A stretch of DNA of 41,068 bases from assembly GCA_031274765.1 (NCBI GenBank), contig JAISPR010000049.1:1-41068 (forward strand), read 5' to 3'. This document shows, piece by piece, positions 1-8,716 of this stretch. The DNA comes from Nitrososphaerota archaeon (GTDB taxonomy: Archaea; Thermoproteota; Bathyarchaeia; Bathyarchaeales; Bathycorpusculaceae). Every line of letters begins with the position of its first letter. The first letter of the stretch is position 1. The notes beneath the pieces were generated by a model. The model made no database searches. It was not told the DNA's origin and worked only from the letters and a program-made list of their open reading frames with translations. A program made the translations under genes and the position numbers.

Positions 1-428
1 ACTCTCAAATTTATAATTATTATAGTTTATCAGCTTTAAAAATTCAACCGTTTTTTATTTTTGCTTTCAGGATAGCACAAACTGAATTTAAAATATGCAG
101 TCTTGTACTCTTCAAAAAAATTATTTGTAACTAAAGAGAAACCGCTGCGTATAAGAAAGTAGCTATGTCCGAGCCGTTCTACCGTGTACGACTAAATGAG
201 GTAATGATTGGTTTTAACACTAATACAGCATCGTAAGAAACATCGTAAGAAACATCGTAAGAAACATCGTAAAAGCATCGTAAAAGCATCGCAAGAAAAT
301 AATGATGTAACGGTTTACTCTTCATGGGGTAAAGAGGTAATTAAGAATCAAACACCCAAAAAGTGTGTGAAACTATTTGGGTGGAGGGGTTTTGTTGAGT
401 CCGTGGACGGTGATTTGGTTTTTTTCGA
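1..428. other. gene-poor window start with a short tandem repeat
   Basis: I see no convincing gene in this AT-rich stretch. The only structure is a 12-base tandem repeat at 229-298. An open frame through it encodes a Lys/Arg/His-rich repeat that looks like a by-product of the repeat. The stretch lies downstream of the minus-strand coupling-ATPase remnant. Confidence 0.5.
229..298. repeat. 12-bp tandem repeat (catcgtaagaaa)
   Basis: Three exact 12-base units (229-264) are followed by two 11-base variants (265-286) and one 12-base variant with a single change (287-298). The pattern fits replication slippage. Translated on the plus strand it gives a low-complexity basic peptide, so a coding role is doubtful. 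Confidence 0.85.
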
Positions 429-1130
429 TTATGTGTTTTGTTTCTTCGTCAAATAAGCCCAAGCTGCGTTCTTCTTTGAATGTTCTTGCGATAGGTAACT
501 TTTGTTGTTTATTGTTTTAAGTCTGAAATGCCAACCCTCACGCATAAGTGTTAGTATCAAGTGTTCTTTTGGTGTGCTTTCTATAACCTGCGGACAACCC
601 CTGTCTAAAGGAATCTTGGCTGGTTCTGTAAAAGACTCTAAACGTTGATTAAATACTTCAGAATGCTGCTCAACCACCAGTTCCTCTTTGAGAGGTTGAC
701 TATCCATAGAGGCATTGTTTGGTTGGTTGCTAAGCATATTTACGACTTCGATAGTTGCCATTTCAGGATGATCCGCTTCAAATCTTGCCGAGCTAGCTAC
801 TAAGGTGGCGTTCCACTCCAAAAGCTTCTCTTGTAGTTTCTTCTCATCGGTTTGGCTGGGTACGATAAAGACTGTTGGAAAACCCATCTTGCGATTGCGA
901 CTATAGTTGTTCTCTAAGCGGTCCCAGTGTCTCTGTGGGTAGCATTCGACCTCTACTGCAAAGCTTCGCGGGTAATCCCAACAAGAATGATCAATAAACC
1001 CTTTAGCACCCTCAACTCGTGAAGCAGGCAGAGTAGGGGTAACGTAAAGATCCGCCAAGCTCTCATCAGTCTCACCATCATCCACGCGCACGATCCAACC
1101 GTTTTGCCAGTAAATTTTCCGTTGCGCCAT
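429..1130 (-). pseudogene. C-terminal nuclease-like part of a VirD4/TraG-type protein (frame-shifted)
   Basis: This 233-residue frame has a WDYP motif (about 51-54) followed by EVE (60-62) and an NYSRN segment. That resembles the PD-(D/E)XK-like tail of archaeal TraD/HerA-type plasmid ATPases, with Glu in place of the usual Lys. The same frame stays open upstream to a run of five C (plus strand) at 1153-1157, and the other frame is sensible before that run. This therefore looks like the tail of one protein broken by a one-base slip. A separate gene starting at the Met near 1130 is the alternative. The remaining C-terminal half is low-similarity and hydrophilic. Confidence 0.5.
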
Positions 1131-1537
1131 AATTGCCGAAATATGCTCAACACCCCCTCTGCTTTTTCGCCCCGAAAAGAAACATCCAACAAACGCTTAG
1201 CCCCACGATCACTCAAATCCAAACACCAAAACCGCGTACACACATCTCTAGCCGTAAGCGTCTTTTTACCATACGCAAAAGACTCCTCACGCAACTGACA
1301 CACCGTTTCATCCTTAAAAACCAGCCAAGCATCACGCCTCGCATTATCAATCGTAAGATTCTTCAAAGCATTAACAAACCCCAACCCAGAAAGCACATAC
1401 GACTTAGGCTTAGTTGGTTCATACAGGAGGTGTTTTTGCAGAGTTTCTTCATCAATTGAACCACCATTTAACCTGACTGTAAGAAGAATCACCCACTCCA
1501 CAGGGGTCACTGGCCAGTCTAAAAATTCACGCTGCAC
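953..1537 (-). pseudogene. middle segment of the broken VirD4/TraG-type protein
   Basis: The first ~125 residues look like a helical, probably winged-helix region that would follow a TraG-type ATPase. It begins on GTG overlapping the previous frame by 11 bases. After the C5 run at 1153-1157 the residues become atypical, and the sensible reading moves to the neighbouring frame. The last ~65 residues of this frame are therefore probably not native. I recognise no catalytic motif here. Position, frame logic and direction all suggest it belongs to the same ancestral gene as the ATPase halves. Confidence 0.45.
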
Positions 1538-2117
1538 AGAACAAGTTTTTTACTTGCCCCATCAACTCATCCACATCAACTACGCGACCACAGTTGTTTA
1601 GGCTGTGCTTGATTACTTCGTTAGGGTTGTTTGGGCCGGTTTGGTGGTCGATTGTTTGCAGGACCTGATATTCACGGTTCCCACAAAACGGCGTCGAAAC
1701 AAAAAACAAGTGCCTTGGCAGATTCATCAAAGTCTGATACCCATAAACCTTAGGATAAAACTTTTCAAGCACCCGAGCAGTATCCTCTCCAACTCTAAAA
1801 GAGACTATTGTTTCGCATGTTTGGGTGATGGCTGCTTGGATGTCTTTGCGGTATTGTTCGATATATTGGCTTGCTATGGTCATGTAGACCTTGAACTTTC
1901 GTAGCGACTGCAGGGTTTCCGAAATGCTCTTTGTTATATAACGATACGCCTCATCCACATACACAAAAAACGGTTCACGATCCCCCTCAGAAGTATCTTC
2001 ACGAAACATAGCAGCCGTGTACGTTGCAGAGAGGATTAAGCTGCCTAAAAAGTTGGCAATATCCGTTGTAATCCTACCCTCCGGCAAATCCACAATCACT
2101 ATTTTTTTCTTATCCAT
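1527..2117 (-). pseudogene. VirD4/TraG-type coupling ATPase, C-terminal half (Walker B)
   Basis: This 196-residue frame carries a typical TraG/VirD4 second half: a strand reading KIVIVDLPEG, a Walker B strand FFVYVDEAYRY, and a Q-containing segment TIASQYIEQY as in conjugative coupling ATPases. The matching Walker A lies in the overlapping upstream frame, so neither half would be a complete ATPase alone. A GGAGG lies only two bases before its ATG, so translational coupling is possible, but a frameshift in one gene is simpler. Such ATPases pump DNA through type IV secretion channels. No relaxase or channel gene is visible here. Confidence 0.65.
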
Positions 2118-2845
2118 AGCCTCCGAAAATTTATGTCGCTTTTTTCTGCCATAAACATAGGCACAATTATTCGTTCTTGAACAAGACGATACAACTTAGT
2201 TAAAACAGCTATAGAAGCATCTTTAGGCATATTCTCATACTGTTTTGTCCAAAACGTCCTAACATTATAATCCCTACACTTCATAAGGAGCATCTCACGG
2301 AAGTCTGGATCCGAAAGAATCTTGTACAAATCAGGTAGTTTTGCGGATTCTTTCTCCATGAGTAGATAGAGGGCGTTTAGCAGGATCATGTCAAGGCGTG
2401 GTCCCCACCAGCGTTCGTAAATTTTCTCAAGATTATCCATAAACATACGAGCAACAACATCACGCTGATGCGGATCATGATGCTCTAAAAAGTTAATTTG
2501 AACCACTCGATTACCAAACTTGTTCTCAAAAGCCGACCACGGATTAATGTAAACAACCCTGTCCCACTGCTCAGGCGGAATATGAGATAAAACAAGTTGT
2601 GTAAGGTCACTATGGGAGTCAATGGCCATGAAACCTTCATCGTAATCTATATGTGGCTTTATCATGGAGAGCAAAAAACGTGTTTTACCCGACCCTGGAA
2701 AACCCATAACTAACGAGTGAATACGATCAGAACCATAGACACCACGCTTTAATTTCTTGCCAACAACGGGGTCTGTTTCAGCGTCAACACCTAATATATG
2801 TACTCTGGGTTTGTTTACGTTTGGGGTTGGAGTTTGGTTGCTCAT
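2099..2845 (-). pseudogene. VirD4/TraG-type coupling ATPase, N-terminal half (Walker A)
   Basis: The 248-residue frame has a Walker A P-loop GFPGSGKT at residues 48-55, followed by an IDSHSDL strand and a long helical region, as in TraG/VirD4/HerA-like DNA-translocating ATPases. It ends abruptly after SDINFRR. The family's next segment, leading to Walker B, continues in the other frame 19 bases before the stop. I read this as the front half of a gene of roughly 800 codons that has suffered several frame breaks. It marks an integrated conjugative element or plasmid remnant. A sequencing error cannot be excluded. Confidence 0.65.
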
Positions 2846-2922
2846 GTTCTAAACCTTCGGTTCTGCAACTCTATGTTTGCTCTTTTAAAAAACCCAAAAA
2901 ACTAAAGGTTGAAGTGATAAAT

Positions 2923-3114
2923 GTGAATGAACCATGCAAAAACCCCCTAAACCCAAACTGCCCAAACGAAGATATTGTTGTGTACATACAAATCGGACAA
3001 GAGAGATATCCTATATGCTGTCAATGTTGGGCTGAACTGGCAGAATCTAATGCGGAATGGAATGAAACAGGATTAAAAACTGAAGAAAAACAATGCTTAA
3101 CCACACAGGATTGA
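2923..3114 (+). CDS. small Cys-rich putative zinc-binding protein
   Basis: The open frame can be extended to a TTG at 2821. The conserved-looking part begins around GTG 2923 (MNEPCKNPL), where GTGAT lies a few bases upstream as a possible ribosome binding site; GTG 2914 is the other option. About 63 residues contain C-x6-C followed by C-C-x2-C and a WAEL segment, a plausible small zinc ribbon. It is divergent from the broken coupling ATPase and ends just before the HTH remnant. The function is unknown. Confidence 0.5.
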   Translation: MNEPCKNPLNPNCPNEDIVVYIQIGQERYPICCQCWAELAESNAEWNETGLKTEEKQCLTTQD

Positions 3115-3250
3115 AAAAAGGGAAGTCTGCGAAAAGGCATATATAACCTATACCACTCTTGCCAAAGGTGAAACTGTAAACTCTGAAAGTATAATCAAAA
3201 TTTGCAAGGCATTAAAAATTCAGCCGAGCGATATTATGAGGGCCCTATAA
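3101..3250 (+). pseudogene. C-terminal remnant of an XRE/Cro-type HTH regulator
   Basis: Too short for most gene callers. Starting right after an in-frame stop, the frame reads REVCEKAYITYTTLAKGE and continues with a segment ending ICKALKIQPSDIM. That is the helix 2 to helix 5 part of small Cro/C1-type regulators. There is no start codon and the first helix is missing. The linker after TTLAK also seems a few residues short. It ends one base before the ATG of the DUF1016 nuclease, so the pair was probably an operon with the HTH as regulator. Confidence 0.65.
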
Positions 3251-3251
3251 A

Positions 3252-4310
3252 ATGTCACTGGAAAAATCAGAGCAAAAATTATTCGAGGAAATCTCAGCAT
3301 TAATTGACCAAACAAAACGCAATATCAGCAAAAGTATTGATATGGCAACAGTTGGTTTGTTTTGGCATATAGGGAAAATGACCAATGCACATATTTTGAA
3401 AAATAAGCGTGCGGACTATGGCAAACAAATTGTCGTTTCATTGGCACGACAATTAGAAGAAAAATATGGCCGAACATTTAACGAGAAAAATTTTCGCAGA
3501 ATGTTGCAGTTCTCCGAACAATTTGATGATGTGCAAATTGTCGTTTTGCTGAAACGACAATTCAGTTGGACGCACATGCTTGCGTTATTACCCCTTAAAA
3601 ATATGGATGCACAGTTTTATTATGCCGATAGAGTTACGCAAACTGGGGCAAATGTGAAATCTTTGCGTGAGATGATTAAGCGAAAAGAATTTGAACGAAT
3701 TGATATTGCCAATTCTCGGCTTCCTGATGAAGAAATTATACCGTTTAATACGTTTAAAGATCCTTATCTGCTTGATATGTTTGGTCTTTCAGACAAATTT
3801 TTGGAGAAAGACCTTGAAAGTGCTATTTTGAACGATTTGGAAAACTTTATTCTTGAATTTGGCAAAGACTTTACTTTTGTTAAAAGGCAAAAACGTATGA
3901 TTTTGGATGGTAAGGATTTTTATCTTGATTTGCTGTTTTACAATCGTGAATTAAGGCGGTTAGTTGCTGTTGAATTAAAAATTGGCGAGTTTCTTCCACA
4001 GCATAAAGGGCAAATGGAGCTATATTTGAAGTGGCTTGATCGATATGAACGTAAAAAGGGGGAAAATTCACCTATTGGGCTGATTTTATGCACGCAGATT
4101 TATCGTGAGCAAATAGAACTTTTGGAAATGCACAAGGATGGCATTGTGGTCGCTGAGTATCTGACAAGTCTGCCCCCGAAAGTGGAGTTTGAGAAAAAAA
4201 TCCGTTTGTTAGTTGAAGAAGCAAAAGAACGTGTGGAACGTAGAATGCTTTTAGAAAATAATGGCGATATGAAAAGATTAACTGATGGCAAATCTGATGA
4301 CAGCGAATAA
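3252..4310 (+). CDS. DUF1016 (YhcG-type) PD-(D/E)XK nuclease-domain protein
   Basis: At 352 residues it has full family length. The N-terminal DUF1016_N domain (about 10-150) has VGLFWHIGK and RQFSWTHML. The C-terminal nuclease domain (about 170-330) has E197, D226 in FYLDLLFY, E241-x-K243 in VAVELKIGEF, and Q254 in GQMELY, so the catalytic set looks intact. The family is often found beside restriction-modification or toxin-antitoxin genes and on mobile DNA, and a defence or DNA-processing role is usually inferred. The HTH remnant directly upstream fits that pattern. It converges with the beta-propeller gene, with about 11 bases between the two stops. Confidence 0.85.
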   Translation: MSLEKSEQKLFEEISALIDQTKRNISKSIDMATVGLFWHIGKMTNAHILKNKRADYGKQIVVSLARQLEEKYGRTFNEKNFRRMLQFSEQFDDVQIVVLLKRQFSWTHMLALLPLKNMDAQFYYADRVTQTGANVKSLREMIKRKEFERIDIANSRLPDEEIIPFNTFKDPYLLDMFGLSDKFLEKDLESAILNDLENFILEFGKDFTFVKRQKRMILDGKDFYLDLLFYNRELRRLVAVELKIGEFLPQHKGQMELYLKWLDRYERKKGENSPIGLILCTQIYREQIELLEMHKDGIVVAEYLTSLPPKVEFEKKIRLLVEEAKERVERRMLLENNGDMKRLTDGKSDDSE

Positions 4311-4321
4311 ATAAAAAATGT

Positions 4322-5863
4322 TTAAGTAAAAGATGGAATTGATGGAACTATTCCAGGAGTATTGCGTTTGTTTCTGTGTTTTCGGTAAACCAGGGTCAGT
4401 AGTGTAACGATAATTCCTACAACAGCTAGAACAATGATTTGCTGGCATGTTTTTGGCAATGAATGGGGCTCCGTGATTGCGCTATCCGAATAATTGGTAT
4501 ATGCGATAGCAGTTAGGTCTGCTACTACAAACAATTTGTTATATGCTGAAACTATTGGTAAGAGGTAGTGTTCAAAATTTGTTGATCCAAATAGTGTACC
4601 TGTTGATTTATTGAATGCCAAAAGGTCAACACCTGTGTTCAAAAATACAGTGTTGTTAAGGACAGCTATTTCTGTTTGCACAGACGGATATGAAAAGAAA
4701 TCACTATTGAATTTAAACGGACTTGTCCATATAACGTTGCCTTCTGTCAAATCTAAGCTATACAAAAACCCTTCATATTGAAAATTATTGGTGCTCTCAA
4801 TATATTCCATCGTTGTATAGCTCCAAAAAATTCTTTGTGACTGAGAATCAACTTGTATAGACGATATTCCTGAACTAACAGCAGATGAAGCAAATGGCGT
4901 CTTCAATGGTACCTCCCAAACTAAACTGCCCTCTGACAAATTAAGCATACATAAATATCCATCTGATGTTACAAACAGAAGTTGTTCTTGATAGATAACA
5001 GGTTCATAGATTGCAGTTTTGAGATCAAGATTCCAAAATATGTTACCCGTTGTGGCATCAACTGAGAGTACAGTTTGCCCAGTGTCAGAATTTGTTTCGT
5101 TGCAGTTCCAAAAGATAATACTGCCGTTATAAACTAAGGGTTGATTGTTGCTAAACCATGGAATTGACCACAGGATGGTTCCTGTGTCGGAATTGATACG
5201 GTAGACTCCATTGTAAAAATTGTTGCCGCTGGGATATATACCTGAGGCGAGGACCAAGTTATCATCAAATGCCCAAACGTTATCGTTATAGGGCATATTT
5301 GGCGGGTTAGTGCTTGAGGGCGAAAATGTCTCCCAAAGCAGTACTCCTGTGCTGACATTGTATGCTCTCCAACCAGTTTGTGCTACGTATAGCCGACCGT
5401 CTGCAACTGCAAAAGCCGTGGGTGTGCTTTTGGATCCCCAAGATGTTTCTACTATAGCTTGGAATTGGAGCGGCAAAAGTTTGCCCGTATTGGCATCTAC
5501 AGTGATTACTTGACCTTCAGCTACACCAGCGAAAACTATTCCATCTTGTACAACAAGAGGCGCTCCCGCATACGATCCGCCCCCTACAGTAATCTGCCAT
5601 AGATTCTTTCCAGTTTGAGCATCAAAACAATTCAGGTCATAATTACTAATAACGAAAAGTTTTCCTTCGGCTATTGTATATGTGTTAGCAAAGTTTTTGA
5701 TGGTACATTGGTATAGTATTTCTGTTTGAGCGATTGAAGAAATACTGTTTGAAGAAGCATAAGCTGATTGATGTTGAGTTTGGAAAGAAGTTAACCCAAA
5801 AATAGTAATCAGTATTATGATAAAAATAGTGAGTGGCATTGTCAGTTGCCGATGTATTTTCAA
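4322..5863 (-). CDS. secreted PQQ-type beta-propeller surface protein
   Basis: The 513-residue product starts on TTG 5863, with GGAGA about 11 bases upstream; an ATG eight codons later is the alternative. It has a signal peptide or N-terminal membrane segment (about 10-35) and repeated propeller blades with patterns such as DAQTGKNLWQ, DANTGKLLP, STGVLLWET and SEGSLVWEVP. A C-terminal membrane helix (about 475-497) is followed by a basic tail, so the propeller should face outside. PQQ-like propellers without catalytic residues usually serve in binding or as surface scaffolds. The ligand cannot be read from sequence. Confidence 0.8.
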   Translation of the reverse strand: MKIHRQLTMPLTIFIIILITIFGLTSFQTQHQSAYASSNSISSIAQTEILYQCTIKNFANTYTIAEGKLFVISNYDLNCFDAQTGKNLWQITVGGGSYAGAPLVVQDGIVFAGVAEGQVITVDANTGKLLPLQFQAIVETSWGSKSTPTAFAVADGRLYVAQTGWRAYNVSTGVLLWETFSPSSTNPPNMPYNDNVWAFDDNLVLASGIYPSGNNFYNGVYRINSDTGTILWSIPWFSNNQPLVYNGSIIFWNCNETNSDTGQTVLSVDATTGNIFWNLDLKTAIYEPVIYQEQLLFVTSDGYLCMLNLSEGSLVWEVPLKTPFASSAVSSGISSIQVDSQSQRIFWSYTTMEYIESTNNFQYEGFLYSLDLTEGNVIWTSPFKFNSDFFSYPSVQTEIAVLNNTVFLNTGVDLLAFNKSTGTLFGSTNFEHYLLPIVSAYNKLFVVADLTAIAYTNYSDSAITEPHSLPKTCQQIIVLAVVGIIVTLLTLVYRKHRNKRNTPGIVPSIPSFT

Positions 5864-6759
5864 AATAGAACAGTTCTCCGATGTAGCACCAAAACTTTGA
5901 GTTTAAACAATCAATATACTACTGGTATTAAGTTAATAGGCAGTTAAATTAAGTTAAATTGCGCGGTCTTTTTAATGTTTCCTGATTTTACAGTGTTAGC
6001 AAATAAAAAGTGAGTTGACCAGATGAAAAATTTTGATGCTGTTCAATCACGGAATTTGCCTATTCTGTTGAGTAACGGTTTTTACGTAAAAAAGGGAAAA
6101 TTAGCGAAAAAGAGCGAGCGGTTATGGCGATATCGCCATTAACGGGCAGGTTCGAATCCAACATCCCCTGTAATTATGCAGGGAGTTTGTCTAGCACCTC
6201 ACGTATATGGTGAGAAATATTGCCCGATTCACCAACCACATACTATCGCCCTTGTAACATCAAGACTTACTAACTCACCATCGGATTGCAAAAAAGTAGT
6301 ATAGCTTTGGAAGGGCAGGTCGTTATAAGAATAATGATTTTTTGCCCAATTAAAAAGGGATTGTCCCGATTATATAAATTCGTTAACCAGAACAAAACCT
6401 CAACGACCAAAAACAAATCACACCACAAACAACAAAAATCATAAAATAAACTCATCAAAAACCATCCAAACACCAACATCTAGAAAAACCATTATACCTG
6501 CCAAAAAATAAAATAATTCGACAAACTATACTAAAAATTTATCATGCTTCATCTGTACAATAACAGAAATAACAAAAATTATGCTAAAACTGAAACGTAA
6601 GAAAATATTTGATTTTTAAATATGTCATTTTGGAATGTACTATAAACATGATCCTTGACATAAACAGGATAAAAATTGCCAAGAATTACACCCGCAAATC
6701 ATCAACATCGGACGCATACGCGTTGGATTATACAGTTTAACATACAGTTTATTGATAAG
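5864..6759. other. ~900-bp gene-poor gap
   Basis: No gene can be supported with confidence. It contains a 16-base perfect palindrome (6124-6139), a lone T-loop-like GGTTCGAATCC (6149-6159) and a CCCTG/CAGGG hairpin around 6166-6183. There are weak short frames at 6023-6142 and 6176-6304; the latter has a C-x10-C-x2-H spacing. From about 6380 to 6500 the plus strand is A/C-rich and low in complexity. Confidence 0.5.
6124..6139. repeat. 16-bp perfect palindrome
   Basis: ATGGCGATATCGCCAT is a perfect palindrome, nearly extended on both sides by GTTA/TTAAC with one extra base. It could be a dimeric protein-binding site or a cruciform. It lies ten bases before a tRNA-like T-loop sequence. No gene starts close by, so its role is unknown. 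Confidence 0.6.
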
Positions 6760-8397
6760 TTAGCCCGGTAAGGGAACTTCGATATATGTACTATTAGTGT
6801 ATATCTCAACAAACGGATTATCGTAGAGTTTATTGAAATTTTCTAAATCAGACCGCTGAATCGGAACTTTCCCGTGATAATACAAAAACTGATTAACATC
6901 ACCTTGTGAATATATGATGTATTGATAAAATTGGAAATCGACCATATTAGATTGGTTGGTCACGGATTCTAAGATGTTAAGATAATGAGGATACTTGATT
7001 GAATAGGGGGACTGGAACCACATTAAAAAGGTAGGTGAGGGGGTCATAGAAAAATACGCGGCATCCACAGGAACATGATTAAGATAAAAAGACGCCCCTA
7101 CAATTTCTGAACGGGCCACATTTTCAACTGTTATACCGCCATAGTGCGCAGGCACACTTATAAAAATCAGCGAACTAAGAAGAACTGCTAAAAGAACAGG
7201 TTTTTTGGAGATAAACTTTACACAAATAAAAGAGAGGGGAATAAGCATAAACATGAATCCCCGAATTATCGTTTCTGACATACCATAAGCAGTTACCACA
7301 ACAGGTAACGCCATACCAATCATACAAATTAACCAGAATTTTTCATCGGAGATTTTTTGTTTTGTAAATTTAAAAATTGATGTACTTATAAAAATAATGA
7401 AAATTAGAATAGATAATAACATCGTGTAATATCTAAAGCCATTAGTAACGGTTTGCTGTAATGACCCAAGAAGCTGGGCACGCCCAAACTGGAGACTAAA
7501 CAAGTTGGGCAATTCTTGTAATGTACTATGGAGAGTCCATTGGGTAAAAGGGAAAGCCCATAAGATCAAGAAAGCAAATCCAATGATGACAAAGTATAGA
7601 GCAATATAGCGGCCTCTATTTTGTCCTATGAGCACTAAGGGCACAAAACAGGCCAGGAGCATCATAGAAGTAAAAGCATGAGAAAAAATAATAGTTACTG
7701 AAAAAATTAAAAGTAAAACTAATAATGCACGGTTAGGGGATTTTTTCATGTAAGCAAATTTTGTAAAAATGAGAAATACAAGAGCGAAAAATACAAAAGA
7801 GAGCTGTTGGGGGCTATAATAGTTACCAGCAACCCACCACCAACTCGCTAAAAACCATAGGGTACCCATTATTGATATTGATGGTTCAAGTTTTATTCTG
7901 AAAATAAGATAGATTATAATCCCAATTAAGGCTGTTAAAAGTGGGGGCGCAATCCGACAAATTAACGCAAGAGGGATTCCGGTTATGGATGTTAGAATCG
8001 TATTGAAAAACAGAAATCCAGGAAAATTGTGGTATTTATATATACTATAGCGATCTTCGGGCAATTTGCCAACTTCAGTGATTTGTTGCCCTTCTGCGGC
8101 TGGATAACTTACGCCCAGAAGCACCGCATTTTCTTGAACTATTGAGGGTACTACAAAGAGGTATAAGATGGACAAAACAAAAACGACGGATAACCATTTT
8201 TTTGATTTTCTGCCAAGAAATAGTAGAGATACAACTGAAAAAAGACCCGCCCAATAAAAAAGGGGTAGTTTTCCAGCAAGGCCATAATCAGTTGGGGAAA
8301 CAAAAGGAACTACCGTGGTTACTAAAGTGAGAGCTACAATTACAAAGCTAAATATAGCTAAGAAAAGACGAACAGAAATCCACGATTTAGTGTTCAT
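6760..8397 (-). CDS. multi-pass membrane protein, GT-C-like putative glycosyltransferase
   Basis: The 545-residue protein has about 11-13 predicted hydrophobic helices covering residues 10-420, then a soluble C-terminal part of about 120 residues. The layout, with a large first loop carrying acidic and His residues (PEDRYSIYKYHNFPG) and a C-terminal extracytoplasmic domain, is that of GT-C fold glycosyltransferases and related archaeal surface-glycan proteins. I see no diagnostic STT3 WWDYG motif, so it is not an obvious oligosaccharyltransferase. Its neighbours are two GT2 enzymes and surface proteins, which supports a role in glycan assembly. The exact substrate is unknown. Confidence 0.55.
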   Translation of the reverse strand: MNTKSWISVRLFLAIFSFVIVALTLVTTVVPFVSPTDYGLAGKLPLFYWAGLFSVVSLLFLGRKSKKWLSVVFVLSILYLFVVPSIVQENAVLLGVSYPAAEGQQITEVGKLPEDRYSIYKYHNFPGFLFFNTILTSITGIPLALICRIAPPLLTALIGIIIYLIFRIKLEPSISIMGTLWFLASWWWVAGNYYSPQQLSFVFFALVFLIFTKFAYMKKSPNRALLVLLLIFSVTIIFSHAFTSMMLLACFVPLVLIGQNRGRYIALYFVIIGFAFLILWAFPFTQWTLHSTLQELPNLFSLQFGRAQLLGSLQQTVTNGFRYYTMLLSILIFIIFISTSIFKFTKQKISDEKFWLICMIGMALPVVVTAYGMSETIIRGFMFMLIPLSFICVKFISKKPVLLAVLLSSLIFISVPAHYGGITVENVARSEIVGASFYLNHVPVDAAYFSMTPSPTFLMWFQSPYSIKYPHYLNILESVTNQSNMVDFQFYQYIIYSQGDVNQFLYYHGKVPIQRSDLENFNKLYDNPFVEIYTNSTYIEVPLPG

Positions 8398-8716
8398 ATT
8401 TTTGCCCCATAAGGAAACTAATTATGGCAGTGTGCCAACATAGAATAGTTTTTACCAGCCAAGTTTTATGTGTTACCCATAAATTAAGGGTAACTTTTTT
8501 CTTCAAACCTTGGAAATTGGCCAACATGTCTGGAGTCAATACGAATTTAATTCTGCACCAAAATAACTATTCTAAATTAGCGCCCGGCCTAATTTTTAAT
8601 TCCTAAAAAACTAGTTTTGCATAGCAGCTACACGAACTAATCAGCGTATTTTTCCCTTATTTGTTCAACAATAAAGTTCTTTTTAGCGATTCATTTACCA
8701 CAGGTCTGAATCAGAA
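8398..8716. other. intergenic region holding a MITE copy
   Basis: The gap between the GT2 stop (8717) and the start of the membrane protein (8397) is mostly one copy of repeat family A (8427-8588). I see no gene in the remainder. Confidence 0.6.
8427..8588 (+). mobile_element. MITE family A, copy 1 (~160 bp)
   Basis: The left end reads GCAGTGTGCCAACATAG and continues AATAGTT. The right end carries the complement, AACTATTCTAAATT, followed by a decayed GCCAC-type terminus. The whole unit matches the reverse complement of 37824-37984 along its length, including shared internal tracts such as TTTATGTGTTACC and CGAATTT. Terminal inverted repeats without coding capacity point to a miniature inverted-repeat element. 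Confidence 0.75.

Noticed and set aside
208-456. 82-codon frame encoding a Lys/Arg/His repeat
   Set aside because: Its first third is a DNA tandem repeat, it overlaps the end of an opposite-strand gene remnant, and there is no ribosome binding site.
6149-6159. tRNA gene signalled by GGTTCGAATCC
   Set aside because: The T-stem has two mismatches and no D-arm, anticodon arm or acceptor stem can be folded around it.
6176-6304. 42-codon frame with a Cys/His pattern
   Set aside because: Too short, no ribosome binding site, no family recognised; the pattern could be chance.
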